A stretch of DNA of 64,000 nt from Campylorhamphus procurvoides (taxonomy: Eukaryota; Chordata; Aves; Passeriformes; Dendrocolaptidae): positions 1,109,481 to 1,173,480 of the forward strand of contig WBMV01001910.1 in NCBI GenBank assembly GCA_013396655.1, read 5' to 3'. Numbering within the stretch: position 1 is the first letter of the stretch; each line of letters begins with the position of its first letter. The notes below the pieces were generated by a model. The model was not told the DNA's origin, did not search any database, and saw only the letters and a list, made by a program, of their open reading frames with translations. Below, piece after piece: positions 47,116-61,500 of the stretch. A program made the position numbers and the translations under genes.

Positions 47116-50100
47116 CCCAGATTTATTAATGGAAATTAATAAATGCTCTAGTAAATTTTGCTCAGAAGCAGACAAGGTAAAGGTAACATGAGCTACTTTA
47201 CGCTGTGCTTCTCTAATACTCAACACTGAGCACCACCTTGATCCCAACGCTGGTTTTGGTGGCAGTAACTGGTAACACTGATGTGATGGAGGGGAGAAAC
47301 AAATACTGGTTTGTGGAAAAGAGGGACGGAAAAGATATCGCATGACAGTTATATAGCTTAAAAAAACTGCTTTTCCTCATACAAATTCAGAACATAATCA
47401 TGTTCCAGAAAGCTTCAATCAATGTATTTTCGTACAAAGAATACAGCAAAGTTGAGGCTTATTCACTTCTACAACTCTTTTCTTTGCATTCAACCAAGAC
47501 AACATCAATTTATGTTTCTCCCCAACTTAAGTGTCTGCCTTTACTTTCCCAAAAGCAGAGGGGTCCCTCCATGCTCTGGTGAGGCTGCCAAGCTGCCCAC
47601 ATCATTCTTAGGGTGCCTTTCTCAATGGGCACAGGACAGAACAGTCTGAGCTGGGAAGAGGCACACGACAGCAGCCACTGCAGCCCCGTTCACCCACGGC
47701 ATGCTCAGGAAGGAGCCCCTGCCATTTACTGTACTGCACAAATGCCTGCGAGCTACGGGATGAATTATGCATTTGGGATAGCACCGGTTTCTATTTCTGC
47801 AGTGCTGAGACGGCCATGGGCAGCTGGAGGACTGAACTCTATTTTCTTCAGAGCAAAAGACTTAAAATATTGTAAATTTCCTGCCTGAGGGGGGGAAAGC
47901 GGCTTATGCTATTAAACAAGAAGCTTTTCACTTTGTTATGAGAGTTTCTAATTTAACGTAACTGGGGTAATGGTAGCCAATTTTAAGCGTGTGGTTTGGT
48001 TTAAATACTAACTCTGCTGGTACATAAGGCTTCATTCAAAGGGTAAGTTCAGGTTGCATAGTGACAGTTTAGAAAACAAGTGTAATGCAGTGGAGAACTG
48101 CATTGTAATTACACCTTGGAAGTTACTTTTAATCCTCAAAGTTTCATATGCTGCGGTCTCTTTAAAAATAAATAAAACCTCACACAGAACACACCGATTG
48201 CAAAGGAAATTAATAGACTATTTTGTGTTCCTTATATAAAGTTGCTAAGAAGCACTGATTTTTTTAGTATGGTAAAAGTATATAACTAAATCTGGCTCCA
48301 TACTCCAGGCAGGTCATGATGACATGTGGCAATCCCTGAACTGCTAGGCAATAGAAACTTTACACTTGAAAAAGTTAAGTCCTTAACTTGTTTTGATTCC
48401 TCAAGGCAATTCTGCAACAAACTGCCACTTAAAGTATCAGCAAAATACCACTTACCAATCATTTCTTTTCAAAAGACCCAGCAGCACATCCCAAGTTATT
48501 GACTGAGGCTAGATTGCTAGGTTCTCACTGATCACAGTAAAATCACTTCAAAATTTTGGGGTGGATCTTTTCTTTTGCTGTGTTTGTTCCTAGTCTGTTG
48601 TTTCTTAACAAACAAACCAGTACAATTCTGGCCAGTTCTTTCTGGCTCCCCTTTGTCCTGCCTCTCATATATAAATGGAGTGTTGACTTTGCTATCAGCC
48701 AGCCATAATTAATACAAAAGAATTGCCACTTTCCTGTTCCGTAGAAAATTCTGTCCCTCCAGCCTGAAGTCTACATGCATTCACATGGTCCACAATGTCT
48801 TGTTAAAATGGTATCTGTAGTACACCCAGACTTGTCATCCTCCAATACTAAAGATCAACAGCAATCCCAAATAGCCTAATACTTTATTTCAGTACTGCTT
48901 TCCTACTTGCCTCTCCACAAAGGCTCTCTAGTCCTAAAAAGACACCTGTCAATTCTGGGTGCTTAAGCTTCAGAGATGAGTCTATTGACATTTAAAAACA
49001 GATTTTAAAAAGAAAAATGTGTTCAGAAACTCAGCCGTGTGACAGGCATAATATCCACCTAAATTCCCAAGGAGAAACCACAGTATTGCCTGAGTAGATG
49101 ATCCATTTCAATCCTCCCTGCAAAACAAACAAATTCATATCTCTAAGAGGATTTGTCCTGGAGAACTGGCCCCTATCTGAGCACTGGGAAGCGCCAGACA
49201 GCCACATCTCCATCCAGACTCGCTGACAAGCACTGAAAAGGGACATTCCAATGATGGGCAAAAAGCAGCAGGTGGGAAAGACATTGCTTAATGTAGATCC
49301 GGGCAGGAAGAGAGATGCCTTCCCAGCTGAAGATGCCTCCTGGAGAACCTCATTCATCAGGCATGAATGACTGATACTTAGCAGCTAATAAATATTTATT
49401 AGGTAAGAGCTAAATATGTTTTAAGAGCTCATATAAAATATTAGCTAATTTTCACCATATAAATAAGAATGTTTTAACCATATGCACTGTGATGCACAGA
49501 CTAACTTGGTTCATTCATATGCTGAAAGCCCCAAATAACATAGATTTTCAAAGATAAAACTGATAAAATACAGGTACTTCACTTCTTATATAAGCATAAC
49601 AAAGCAGTACCTGATTTGTTGGTGTTGCAGAAGGAGCTGGAGATTCCTTAAATTAGGCTAAAGTATTGCTGTTACAGCCATACTGGTTTGTGTGTCTTTA
49701 TGTAAGTTCAGATGTCAATACCACCAAGAGTATCTGTGCTTTTTTCACCCAAATAGCTCCAACTTGCCACTCTGTCCCACTTCTTCTAGTGAAGGTGGCC
49801 CTCTACTTTCACAAGAGCTACAGAAGAGCACCTCCACTTCCCCGGGCCATGTTTCAGAAGTCCCACAAATAAATCTACCACTACCTTCATCTCTCACAAC
49901 ATTACTTGCAGGCTATCATGCTTCCCTGATGAAGCCCCGGTTTGGAGGAGGTGAGCAGCTCAGGGACTGGTGAGACATGTCAACTCCTTCACCCTCTGGC
50001 ACCTGTGCTGGGAGTGACCAGGTACCATCAGAGCTTCACTTGGCTCTCAGGTACCACAGAGCAAGGAACTGACTGTAGGCACGTCCTCCATGTAACAAAA

Positions 50101-52808
50101 AGCAAAATACCAACAAAAACAAGAGTAGAAGGAATCAAAAGTTATAGCAAGTGGATTTTCTTGAGGGTATTTCCTCCTTTTCAGAGAAAGCCACCTCTCT
50201 CCCATCCATTGCTGCACCCACTTCCAAAACATTCATAATTTTCTGGAATGGAGTTAGTTAGTGGTCATGAACAGTCACAGGATGATTTTCACCATGTAAA
50301 GTCACGGTGACTCCTCTCATCTTTACTGGTGTCTCTCCATCTGACTTCCTAATGCCCCTTCATACACGCAAGAGATCAGCCGCAGTAGCACAGCATTACA
50401 CCATCTCCTCTACCAAATTTTCAACAGAGTTTGACACCTTTCATTACTTGAGGGAAGATCCCTCTATGTTGGAAATACAAACACCCAAACAAGCTCAGTT
50501 AGCAACAGTTTCAGCTGAGAGGCAAACAGTGAACAGAAATTGGTACCCAGCTACCTTTTCCCCACAGAAAGTGCTGAGACACCACTGGAGTTCCAGGCTA
50601 CTTCATACCTAACTTGTGCTAATTTTGCTAGAAATTCAGACTTTTTACTGTGCATCAATCCATGACATTATCATAGAATTAAAAAATAATTTTAAATTCA
50701 TGAAATATGAAGGAAAAGTAGTTGGATTTGGTATCTGTGGTATTTCCAAGACTGCCTGCAAGTGCAATCACAGTAAGGAGGGTATGACAGGGCAGACACA
50801 TACATGTTGTCAAAATTAGGCTCCTTACCAAAATACATATTTACTTGTTTGACCATGATGCTGCCAAGAGACACACTGTCCTTTTGGAAAATGTCATCTA
50901 TTTCACAACTTTCCCAAAAATACACTTTCTTACACTTTTGTGAACACCCTAGCATACAAACACAAGCATCAAAACACGAGAAAACCAAGCGTCACAGACT
51001 GCCAGAGTTTCTTAATCAGGGGCTTCTTCTCCCAGGATTAGAATAAAATAAATCCTGCTCTTTTGGCATGCCAACGTATTTTTTAAGTAGAAGGACTGAA
51101 AGAAAGTCTCCCTTCATCTCCCAAACCCCAAGAGAAAATGGAAGAGTTATTTCCAAAGCATGTACTCAATGACCATCCAGTGAAGCTTATTCATTTTGGT
51201 CAGGCTTAATAAGTCCTGCACCACACCTAATGAACACACTGCCTTCTTCTGATGCCTCTTACATTGCCAGCAGGAGAGGATTAAATATAATTATGGAAAA
51301 AGAAAACAAAACACCCCTAAAAATTCTTATTGAAACAACTCTCCCTTTAATTTCCTTGGTTTGTTCCTTCTCCCTTGAAAGTAGGTGTCACCTCATGCAA
51401 GAGGTCAGCTTTATAGTTTCAACCTCTACTTGTATTTTTAAAGCAAAAAAGCCTCAAGGATTTGGACAACAGAGGCATGTGGAATCTCTGCTGCACGAGC
51501 AAGGACTTAGCACATCCCACCCATCCTCCTGCAAAGCTTCAGGTTTAATAGTTCCCTGGCAGAGTCTGCACACATCACTTAGTCTTCTGCTCATGAGAGA
51601 TTTGTTATTAGGGCACCTAGCGCTCCAGACCTTCTAAGAGTAAAAATCATGAGGCACTAAACTTGTTTGTCAGATCTTCGTGCTTCTTCACTGCTGAGCA
51701 GTTTCTCTGCTTCAAAATGCACGTCTTCCAACAGGCTCCACAGAGCATGGGCTTCAGGTGTGACAGAGAAAGGTAAAAAGATAAACTAGGTGCTTTAAAA
51801 TAGCCAAGCAACTGCAAGCTAGAAAATACAAAGTTCATGCTCTATCAGTACTCTGACTCTCACTCTGTTTCTTTGCCCTGACAGGAGTATCAGCACTGCC
51901 CAGAACATGCTCTCACCTTTGGAAACATTTCACATCATTAACCACAAATGAAGTGATACAGACATTCTCTTCCATCATCTGGAGACGGCTCTGTGGTCAG
52001 GGAAAGGTGAGGTTTCCAGTCAAACTGGCATCCCAGTGGCACAGGACAGCTGCATGGAGGGAGCAGGGAAGGAGCCTCCTGTAAACCCTGCAGCCGGAGG
52101 CTGCCCAGCTTCCCTCCTGCTGCAGCTCCACCTGCCTCAGGCTGTTACAGCCATCTATTAAAACATACTCAGTGAAACTCCGGGGACATTTTATCAGACC
52201 TGTGTGAGTCGAGTTTGACTCAGATGATTCTCTCTGCATCCTTTCACTCCTTCCCTAACCAGAAAGGGGATGTGGCAGTTGGCATATTACAGCTAAAGCT
52301 ATGCTTGCTGTACAGTGCAGCTCAGCAATTAGAAGATTACCCTTGGCTTTACCCTCTGCAATTTTTAAGTCTCTCATCCCTGCTGTCTCTACAGATTCAG
52401 GCTTCCCAGTTCAACCTCCCTTTCTGTGATGCCGTCTGTCACAGCAAACCCTTCCTCAGGGAAAAGGTCCCTCTGCCTCAAAGGAAACCATGTCTTACAA
52501 CTCTCTGACTCCTCTGGGAGTCAGCCTCTGCCAGACCAAAGACTAATCCCAAGACTAGTTCTTTCTGAAGGGACAAATATTACGAAAAGGCTTTGTACCA
52601 GAAGATGATTCCCAAAACTTTACTCAGAGCCCCACAAAGCCCAGGACCAGCATATTCTCAGGGTCTTCATTTACCTTATTCTTTCAGATAAACGTCTTTC
52701 CTACACAGGCTTGCCCCTCATTACTGGAAACAAAGTGCAACCAAACTTCAGCAAGGTATTTTTGTAGGCTTTTTCTCTGTGACTAAGACACCCATAGGAG
52801 TTTCTGTT

Positions 52809-52850
52809 TAAAATAAAATGAAATAAAATTTAAAAAAATAAAATGTATTA
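52809..52850. repeat. A-rich simple repeat (AAAAT/AAATA)
   Basis: AAAATAAAATGAAATAAAATTT followed by AAAAAAATAAAATG is a degenerate pentanucleotide A-rich tract. It is a low-complexity repeat with no visible transposon attached. Confidence 0.8.
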
Positions 52851-55800
52851 TTAGAAGGAAAGTAAAAAATAGGGCTCAGGGAGGACTCTCAAAGCCTACT
52901 CCTCAAACACACTTCTGCAGCACATCAAGGCTATTTCCTCTAGCACCTCCCATTTTTCACTCCTGAGTATCTCAAAGTGTGTCAGCTTAAGTATCCAAAG
53001 AAAGAAATGGTTACTTAAGGGCAAGTGTAAATACCTTGGAAGGAGTGGGAGGAAGACAAGGTTGGGTTAGCAGGTTGCTCACCGTGCAGGGTATGAAGAG
53101 TCAGACATCCACACTGCAGCTGCTGAGCCAGATAATCCTCTCCCCCTGTGCCAGGCTCAGCACCTACAGTGGGTGCACAAGCATCTCAGGGAGAAACTGC
53201 TTCCCTCCCTGCACTGCAGGCCTTGAAAATGGTCATTAGCTCATGCATACATCTGCACTCCTGGGGTAGCAACACTCAACATTTTCCCCTCTGGTATCCA
53301 TGGAGAGAGGTTAGCACTCCAATATTTCATTAGCTGAGTGCGCTAAGTATTCCACCAACTTGTGGAAAGAGTAAAAGCACTGAGGTTAACCTATTTGGTG
53401 AGGCTCTGTCGGATGGTTTGGGATATTTTATTTCAGCACAGCATAAGGAAAACAGCTGTCACCTTGATAGTGCCCTCAGTAACCTGATACTTCAACTAGT
53501 CCCAACTTCAGCCAGCCCCCCCTCCATTTGAGCAAGCACAGTCACTGATCACTTAAACAGACAAACGGTGATTTGCACAAAATAAGTTTTGAAGTGAGGC
53601 TGTAGATCAGAGGAGGAGCAACTTGCACCCACCATTCCCACCCTTCCCCAGTCAGAGAAGAGAACACAAAGGCTTCCAAGAAAAACTGAACAACAGCGAG
53701 AAATACCAAACTACAAAGTTTGGCTCCATGTATTCACTTTCCAAAAACCAAAGGGGATGAGGGATGCAGTGGTCAAATCATCCATGTCTGCTTAAACGCT
53801 TGGTTTGTGTGCTCCAGTGCTGTCAAATAGGCACAGCTGATGAGTCAAAGATGGAGTTAGCATCCCTGATACAGTGACTCTTTTCCACCCCAGACCAGTT
53901 ACCTCCAGGTTTTTCCCAGAAATAAGGTCTGGCCAAGACATGTGAGCAGTCCAGTATCCCCTTCCTGCCAACAGCTCTGCCAATACTTTGGTCACTCACA
54001 ACCAACTCCTTCCCACCCCCTCTTTTTCCCTGCCTTGAGCTGAGTGAGCAGAAGGATTCCTGAGAGTGGGCAACGGCCCAGAGCTGGCCCAGTTTTTCAT
54101 GTACCTTTTCTTTTGCTCTTGGATCTTGTACTTGCAACATGAGACTAAAGAGCAGTGCCAATGCTAACAGTTACCTGGCTTGCCTGATAGCACAAAAGCA
54201 GCAGGAGGGAAAGAAAAAATCAGTCTAATGAAGTTGGAAGCACAAGAGATTGCAAAGAAAAAGAGCAAATAAATAACTCAAGGTATAAATTACAATTAAG
54301 TGCACTATAGTTACCACGTACTGTGCAGTATTGCTCAGAAATACCACTAACACAAGTTAAAAAACCCTGCACTGAACAAAAAGCAACATTTCTTGTAGGA
54401 AACTGGTAGTCTTACACGACCACTGCAGTGATAATGGCATGAGAAATTGTACAAGTGACAAGTCAGACAATTTAAAAGCTCTCAGTTCGTGTTATTTTGT
54501 TTGTTTTTGTCTTCCAATCAAAACAATCTGCACCTACACAAACAATAAGGAGCACTACCCATCCCTGCAGTATGCTCCATTGTGCCACTGTTGAAAAAAC
54601 ACACTTCTTTCTTCTCCATTTCATTGGAAGACGAAAGTCCATTAAGACATAGTGTCATTAGATCTACTCTGATTTACCAAAGGGAAAGTCAAAGCACTTA
54701 TGCTATATGTGTTAACCGATATAATTTTTACATAGCTCCATGGACAATGTTTTATAATGTAATGATTTATTTCCCAGGAAAAGAAAGCAAACTTTTATTT
54801 ATAAGTTGCCTTACATTTTAGAGGTGTTCACTGAAATAGAAGTTCAGCGTAATATGAAGCCTTTACTCACAGACACAAAGCCAGCACTGAGCTTCAGACT
54901 TTGTAATTAATCACAGAAAGATCCAGCAAATAAAAAAAAAGTCTTAAGGAAAGCTAACTGACAACTGCAGAATGCAGGAGAACGACCTGTCTCTGCTTAG
55001 CTGAATGTCTTTTCTGTCCAGCTGCATTCTATATTTACCACCTGGCCTGCAAGGGCTGCTTTTATTCAAAAGCTCTGCAGTAAAATATATGCACGTGTAT
55101 GCGATGAAGACTTTATCACTGAAACCTTCTGCAAGAAATTAAGGGAATGAGAAAGGCTCACACACTTCCGCAGCAAAATTAGGTCAGGACGCCTTTGAAC
55201 GGCTCCATTTGAAGGCTGTGCCAGACTTCAGATCAAATACTTTTTAGTGCATTAGACCCAATGGCTTAAGAGATGAACTTCTATACTGCTGATAATTATT
55301 ACTGGTACTATGCATTGCTCCTTCTCTCCCCACCTGTGGATAATTATAAATAGCCTAGATTTTCCAGTCCCTGACACATGCCTCTCTGTTAATAGCACTT
55401 CCAAAACATATCCTTTGTAACCATGGGTCACACATTTCAAATATGACAACCATATAACTCTGTGCAGATTCGGAAATCATTACTTGCCCCACACATACTG
55501 TTAACTAAAAGCTGCCTGAATATACAGGTAGAGCTAAGTGACTTTAGCATCCTAATAATTAATGACGTGAGGCTGTAAAGTGCTAAGCTGGTGATTCCAA
55601 TGCAAACCTGCCTCTGCCCTTGGTGCCTGCATGCAGCCCTGAACTGTGCAACCAGGAAGCATCATTGCCAATGGCTCTGTCACCTCCTGGTGAGGCTGAT
55701 GCTCTCCTCCATGCCAGCTCCTGTTCTTGATGGACTTCACGGCTATCTCCAAATTAAGTATAGTCCAGTAGCCAAGGTGGGAGGGCAAAGGACAAAAAAT

Positions 55801-58525
55801 TGTCTCCAGATATATAAGGCAGTTAATTATACACCTCTTCTCCACTCAGCTTTACTACTCATACTCTAGGGAACAGGCAAGAGAGCCCACGAATCCCAGT
55901 AACGTTTGTGTACATTTTCATTAATAAATCAATCCATAAATAAATTACAACAATGCACAAACCCCAAAACTACTTCATCAAGGCAATCAGAATTTTAAGT
56001 CTTTAAAAATTCAGACTTTTACTGGATCTTTTAGGCTTTTAAAATTCACAGCTGAATTCACTCTAACAAGCTTGGCCCTTGGGAGGGTTGTTAAGATGCA
56101 CAGGAACATCCTACTCCAGTTTTCTACTGCTCCTTGTTTTGCTGTCCTGTTAGGTGACACTACTAATTGTACAGCTGCTACAGAGAGCTGCCAGGGACTG
56201 CTCTAAGGAGGTTTTCCAATTAGATTAGCTGAATTAAATAACAAGAGAGAGAGAGAAAGAGATTAGCTTTTTCTATGCATCTCTAGGAAGCAACAGAGAA
56301 ATCCCCAAATATACTCTTGCTAATCCTCCCTTAGGACCTCTTCATCTCTGATCACAAATACAAAAATGCCATAAGAGCTGCTCTACTACATGAGAACTGT
56401 GCCAGCTCTGACTGTACAGCCAAAAGCTTCGTAACAAGGGACCCTACTTACTCTTCTTAAGACTGACAGTGTCTGACAGAAGATTTTTCCTCAGTCTTCC
56501 TCAGGTTCCTCAAGTCAAATAGCTTTATCCCCATAAACCAGTGGAGGCAGGATCCTCAGATGTTATGTGAAATGGCAAGAAGAAACACAGCAAAGAAGCA
56601 TCGCAGAGGCTCCTACCTCTGTATTATAGAACCGCCACATTCTTTTCCCAAAATAAAGCTGTTGGGATTTTTTTGTCATAACCCAAAGCTGCCTAATTCT
56701 TTCAGTGCAGATAAAATCAGAGAAAAAAAATAAGTTACTGGTACATGACATCAGAAGCACTACAAAATATTCCCAAGCCCAGAAGACTTCTTTAACCCAC
56801 AGAGGATAATTATGGTTCTCAAAAAATAGCATCAGGAAATCTTCATCACTGTTAACTTTATCTGGCTCTTGGTATGTGACAATTTATGCCACCAAGCAGA
56901 CAGAAGACCCGTTTCAGGTGTCCACCAGAAGAGACCTACATCAATATGCCAAGTCACCAGCTTTTGGCTAAGTAGGAGCAAGGCAAGAAGGCAGCATTAG
57001 CATAAGCACACAACCCAAACCAGAGAAGGGCAGTCAGCTTTTCAGGTTGTGAATTAGAGTAAGAACAGGACCAAAAGGAAAGAAAGATAATTTCCCTTCT
57101 CTAATGGCCTACAGTTGGAAAACAGACAAGAAGTGGCATTTTCATCACAGCAATACTGTTAAGAGTACTGTCTCAAGCCATTTTAGACCAAATGCTCCTG
57201 TGTTATCAGGAGCTCAGAAGCTTCCTCCATCAGAGAGCCCCAAGATGGTGCAACCAGCCTCTCCACCCCAGCAGAAAGGCTATTTATTATTGAGCCTTAG
57301 CAGCAACAAAAGCAAAGAGATTCCCCCTGCAGACACAACCCTGCTCTTCAACAGGGAATGTCTGCTTGTGTTAAACAGCGCCAGGGAGAAAAGTATTCGC
57401 AATAGGCACCGTGACTGGAGACAACAAGTCATACTCAACTTTAAGGCCCTGTCTCCTCCAGCACCTGCAAGCCTTGAGAAGGTTAAGTCTGTTTTTAACA
57501 GGTGGCCATGGTACCTACTTTCCTCACCCTCAAACCCTGCACAGTCAGACCATCAAGCAATAATGAGGTATCCAAACAAGTTCATGATTCTTCATTATCT
57601 GAGACCATTAAATGATACAAGTATATTTTATTATAGTCAGTTACCAGATTTGCTCCTTCTTCCAATGCCCTCATGCCATTCCTCCCCTCTGCCCACCACC
57701 AAGTGCTCTATGCTGCTCTGCAGGAAGGACCATAGATCCTACCAGGAAAGCTAAACCCCTTGTTTGCCACAGGGTTTCATCACCCATGTCCTGCTCACTG
57801 CCAAACTCTCTAGAAATTTCAGGAGATCTCTGTCATGTTTTCATGCAGCAGACAGACATGTCTAGCAAAGCATTCTGGTCAAGAGGAAAAGGTAAATTCA
57901 ATTGCAATATGGACAAACAATTCCAGTTGAGCCACAGAGTCCATTCAGGTCACAACAGCCCTGGTGTGACCTCCCAGCCTGGCCAGGTCAGATACAGACC
58001 TATGCTAACCAGTACTCCCAGTTTTTCTCTTTAGAACAAAATTTTTCCATCTCATTCACATTCTGCAGCCATGACCATGCCTGTCCCCTTACCAGGGCCT
58101 TCAGGGCAGAGGAATGGCTGCACTGGAGAATCAAACAAAAAGCACCTGTGGGAGCTATAGAGGATCAAACCATACTTATGGTGGAAAATTTATGAAAATG
58201 TTGCATTAAATCGCAAGCAAAGAAACAAGACAAGAACCACTTTCAAAGAGCACCTGCTGGTTCAAGGCTTTTTTACCTGGTAAGAAAGGTCAGAGAAGCT
58301 GCTGCTTCCACACTAATTCAAGCCAAAAGATTATTAAGACAATTTTGAGAGCAATTTTTTCTGTTTATTTAATTGAGAGTCTTGCTCAGGTTCTGTGGGG
58401 CATTTCTTTCCTGACATTTAAAAGACACACTGCCTTTTATAAAAGACACACACATGACAGTATAAAAAATTTAAACATATGCAAAATAGAGCTATATGTA
58501 AAATAAAGTTCTGTATAAAATGCAT

Positions 58526-58544
58526 ACACAGACACACACACACA
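58526..58544. repeat. Short (CA)n tract
   Basis: ACACAGACACACACACACAG is a short dinucleotide tract, too short to be highly variable. Confidence 0.7.
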
Positions 58545-61500
58545 GTTTCAAAGACCTTCCAGGCTAGAACTGCAACAGCTGGAGACAGCTCAGTGCTAAA
58601 TACTCTGTGGAAGACAGTCTCTGTGAACACATAATTTCAAATGTACCCCATAAAGTTTTGTGACACTTTGGATGTTACAATCAAAAAAATCAGCCTTTAT
58701 GGATGAGAAATAATCAAAGAGCACATGACTGGAAAATTATAAACAGCCTCACGAAAGACAAAATTTTAGAATATATACATGGCACTTTTTACAGTAACTT
58801 TTCCTGTCTATCTCCAGGACCAGCCATCTTTCTTGTTCTATCATAACTAATACAACCAGATTTCACACAACCTCTTCAGGGATGGTTCTGTCCCTGCTGG
58901 ACACACACCTTCCCTCACCACATTTGCACTGCCCCTAATGGCAAGTACCAAGTGCTTCTGAGCTCCCAGCTGGGAGCAAATGCAGTCTCCATGGCCGGGA
59001 CAGGACCCGAATGTTCGGCAATTCCCCTTCCACAAAAAACCACAGGAGCTTGATTCTCAGCAACATTATCTTAGGCAAATCTTTGCTGCAGGAATTATGC
59101 ATTATTGTTATTTATAGGGCTAAGCTGTACCTATTTTTATTTATACAATGTCACAAATGTAGATTCAACAGCAGCTCGACTTTTGGATGTCCCAATGATG
59201 GTGTGTTTCCATCACTTTGAACTACCCTGGCCTTTCTTTGCTTCCCTTGCAGGTTTTCATTTTAAATAGTAAGAACACCATCAATGTCACACCTCTGTGC
59301 CTGCATATTTGAATGTGGAACTGCATAACGCTTGAATGGGATTTAAATGGAAAGGCTTTATGTAGGCTTTCACCTGGTAATCAGGTTAAGTGACACACTT
59401 ATTCTGGGATCTCCACATCCAGAGTGAGCATGGATAAACAACCCAGCAAAGGAAGAATCTGCCTCCTGGACATCTCTTGTCTCTGCAGCCTGCAAGATAT
59501 GTCATGCATTCAAACCCATTATTAGCCTTCCCCTGCAGACCTCAGCCCTAAAAGTAAAGAGGACTCAGCTTTTAAAGCCAAAAGATATCAAGTGCCTGGG
59601 GTTTAGCTGTGCCCTCTGGGTACTGTGTTCAGCCAGTTGTTCCTGCAGGTACTGTAGGGTCACCACAGGTAGAATTAATGCAGCTCTGCTCAGAGAAAGA
59701 GGAAGGCTTGCTGCTACTTATGTATTAATGGAAGAACCAGAGAAGACATACCAGGGAGGACCCTCGGGAAGGTACTAGCTAGGTTATTCATCCATGTGGC
59801 AGCAAGTATGATACATTTTTTGTTCTCTTGAAACATCCTTAGTTTTGAGGCTACCCTAGTCATACACCCAACTGCTCCCTGAGAAGTACTCCACCTCACA
59901 GGCTACATTACTTTAGCACCACTCTTCTCTGCAGCTCTCAGTGGGAGTCAGTCCTCTCAGTCCAGAGAGACAGTCACACTCGCAAAATACCCTTCAAAAA
60001 ACAGGGATGGGTCAATTCATAATGACCTGAAAGGTGACAAGTGACCTCTGTTAGTGCTGAAGCACCTCTAGAGGAAATTATGCTTTATTATGGTTAATCA
60101 AACAGGAACAAAACATCTGACAACATAAAATTTAAATACAGACAATACATTCTGGTTGTTAATCACAGTGGTGGCTTCTGAACATTTTGATTCTGTTCCT
60201 GCATATACCATAGGCTGTTTGACCTTCTGCAAGTCCCTTTGTCTCCTTACCATTAATAAAAGTACAACATATTTATCTTCATGCTCACAACTCAAACACA
60301 GCCAAGCAGGTTTTTATTTGAACTTTCCCAAACCAATTCACCTTGGGAACAAAACAGTTCACTTAGAAGGGAGATTTCTGAAGAAGTTGTTTATATATAA
60401 ACTAGTGATTTAACATGGACCATCCAGCTCAGGCTTTAGTTAAACACAGCTTACAGGACACTACACTCTAACAATCTGTCTACAGACAAGGTCAATTTCT
60501 GCAGATTCATCACCGTTCCATTAGTCATTATTTCACTTTAAATGAAACCCCTACTTGAGACATCAACAAAAATAATTTGTTCAGCTCAAATGCACTTATT
60601 GCAAATGGTTGTTAAATGCTATGTTTTCTCCTAGTGCAATCAGTTTTCCAATACTTTTGAGGATTACATGTATTTTGTATTTCTGCCTAAATATCTAGCA
60701 CGTTTTTGAAAGCATCCCCCAGGGGTGAGCTAATCAAGAAAACAACATACATACAGAGAACTGACATTATTACAGGGTTAAACACTAATGCAGTCTTTAC
60801 TCAAGAGATTGCAAATTATACTTCAATGTGAGCAGGAGAAATCTTGTTCCCAAATCACTGAATAGTGTCATGTAACCTATGAATAAATTACTAGTCCTGA
60901 AAAGATTATAGATAGCAGTTTATTACTGTCTTGTAAGCATGCACCAAAGATAACCAAACAAGAAGTTTTTCACAGGACACCCTCCAGTAATTCACTCATG
61001 CTGGCTACAACACAGAGAGAAAAGCAACTTGAATGTGCTCACAACTTGTGCATCCTCTCTCAAATGCATCAGCACAGAGGGCATCTTTATGACATACAAT
61101 CAAGTAGGGTCTTATATGGGGCCTCAAATAAGCTTGCCAATCTCAAACACAACATTTCTGTTAAAAATCATAGTCAGTCAAATCTATTCAGAAGACAAAA
61201 GAGCACTTTTCCGTAACTAGACAAGAGCTCTTTGTTCAGCCGCTGGGCCTTACTAAGCCTGCAATTCTTTGCCATTAGCAAAATGTTTAAACTGCTCAAT
61301 GGCAAAAGTCAATTTCTTGAGAAAACATAATTAATAAATGCCATCTGTATGCCTCTTCTTGAGATTTTATAAAGACAACTGGTCACAAGGAGCAAGGCAA
61401 ATGGAGAGTTCAAAGAGCTGGCTGTTCTGCAGGGAGGACCGAGCTCTTCTCCAAGCTCAGGACTCCCTGTCAAAACACAATGTTCCCCACCAAGTGTGGC

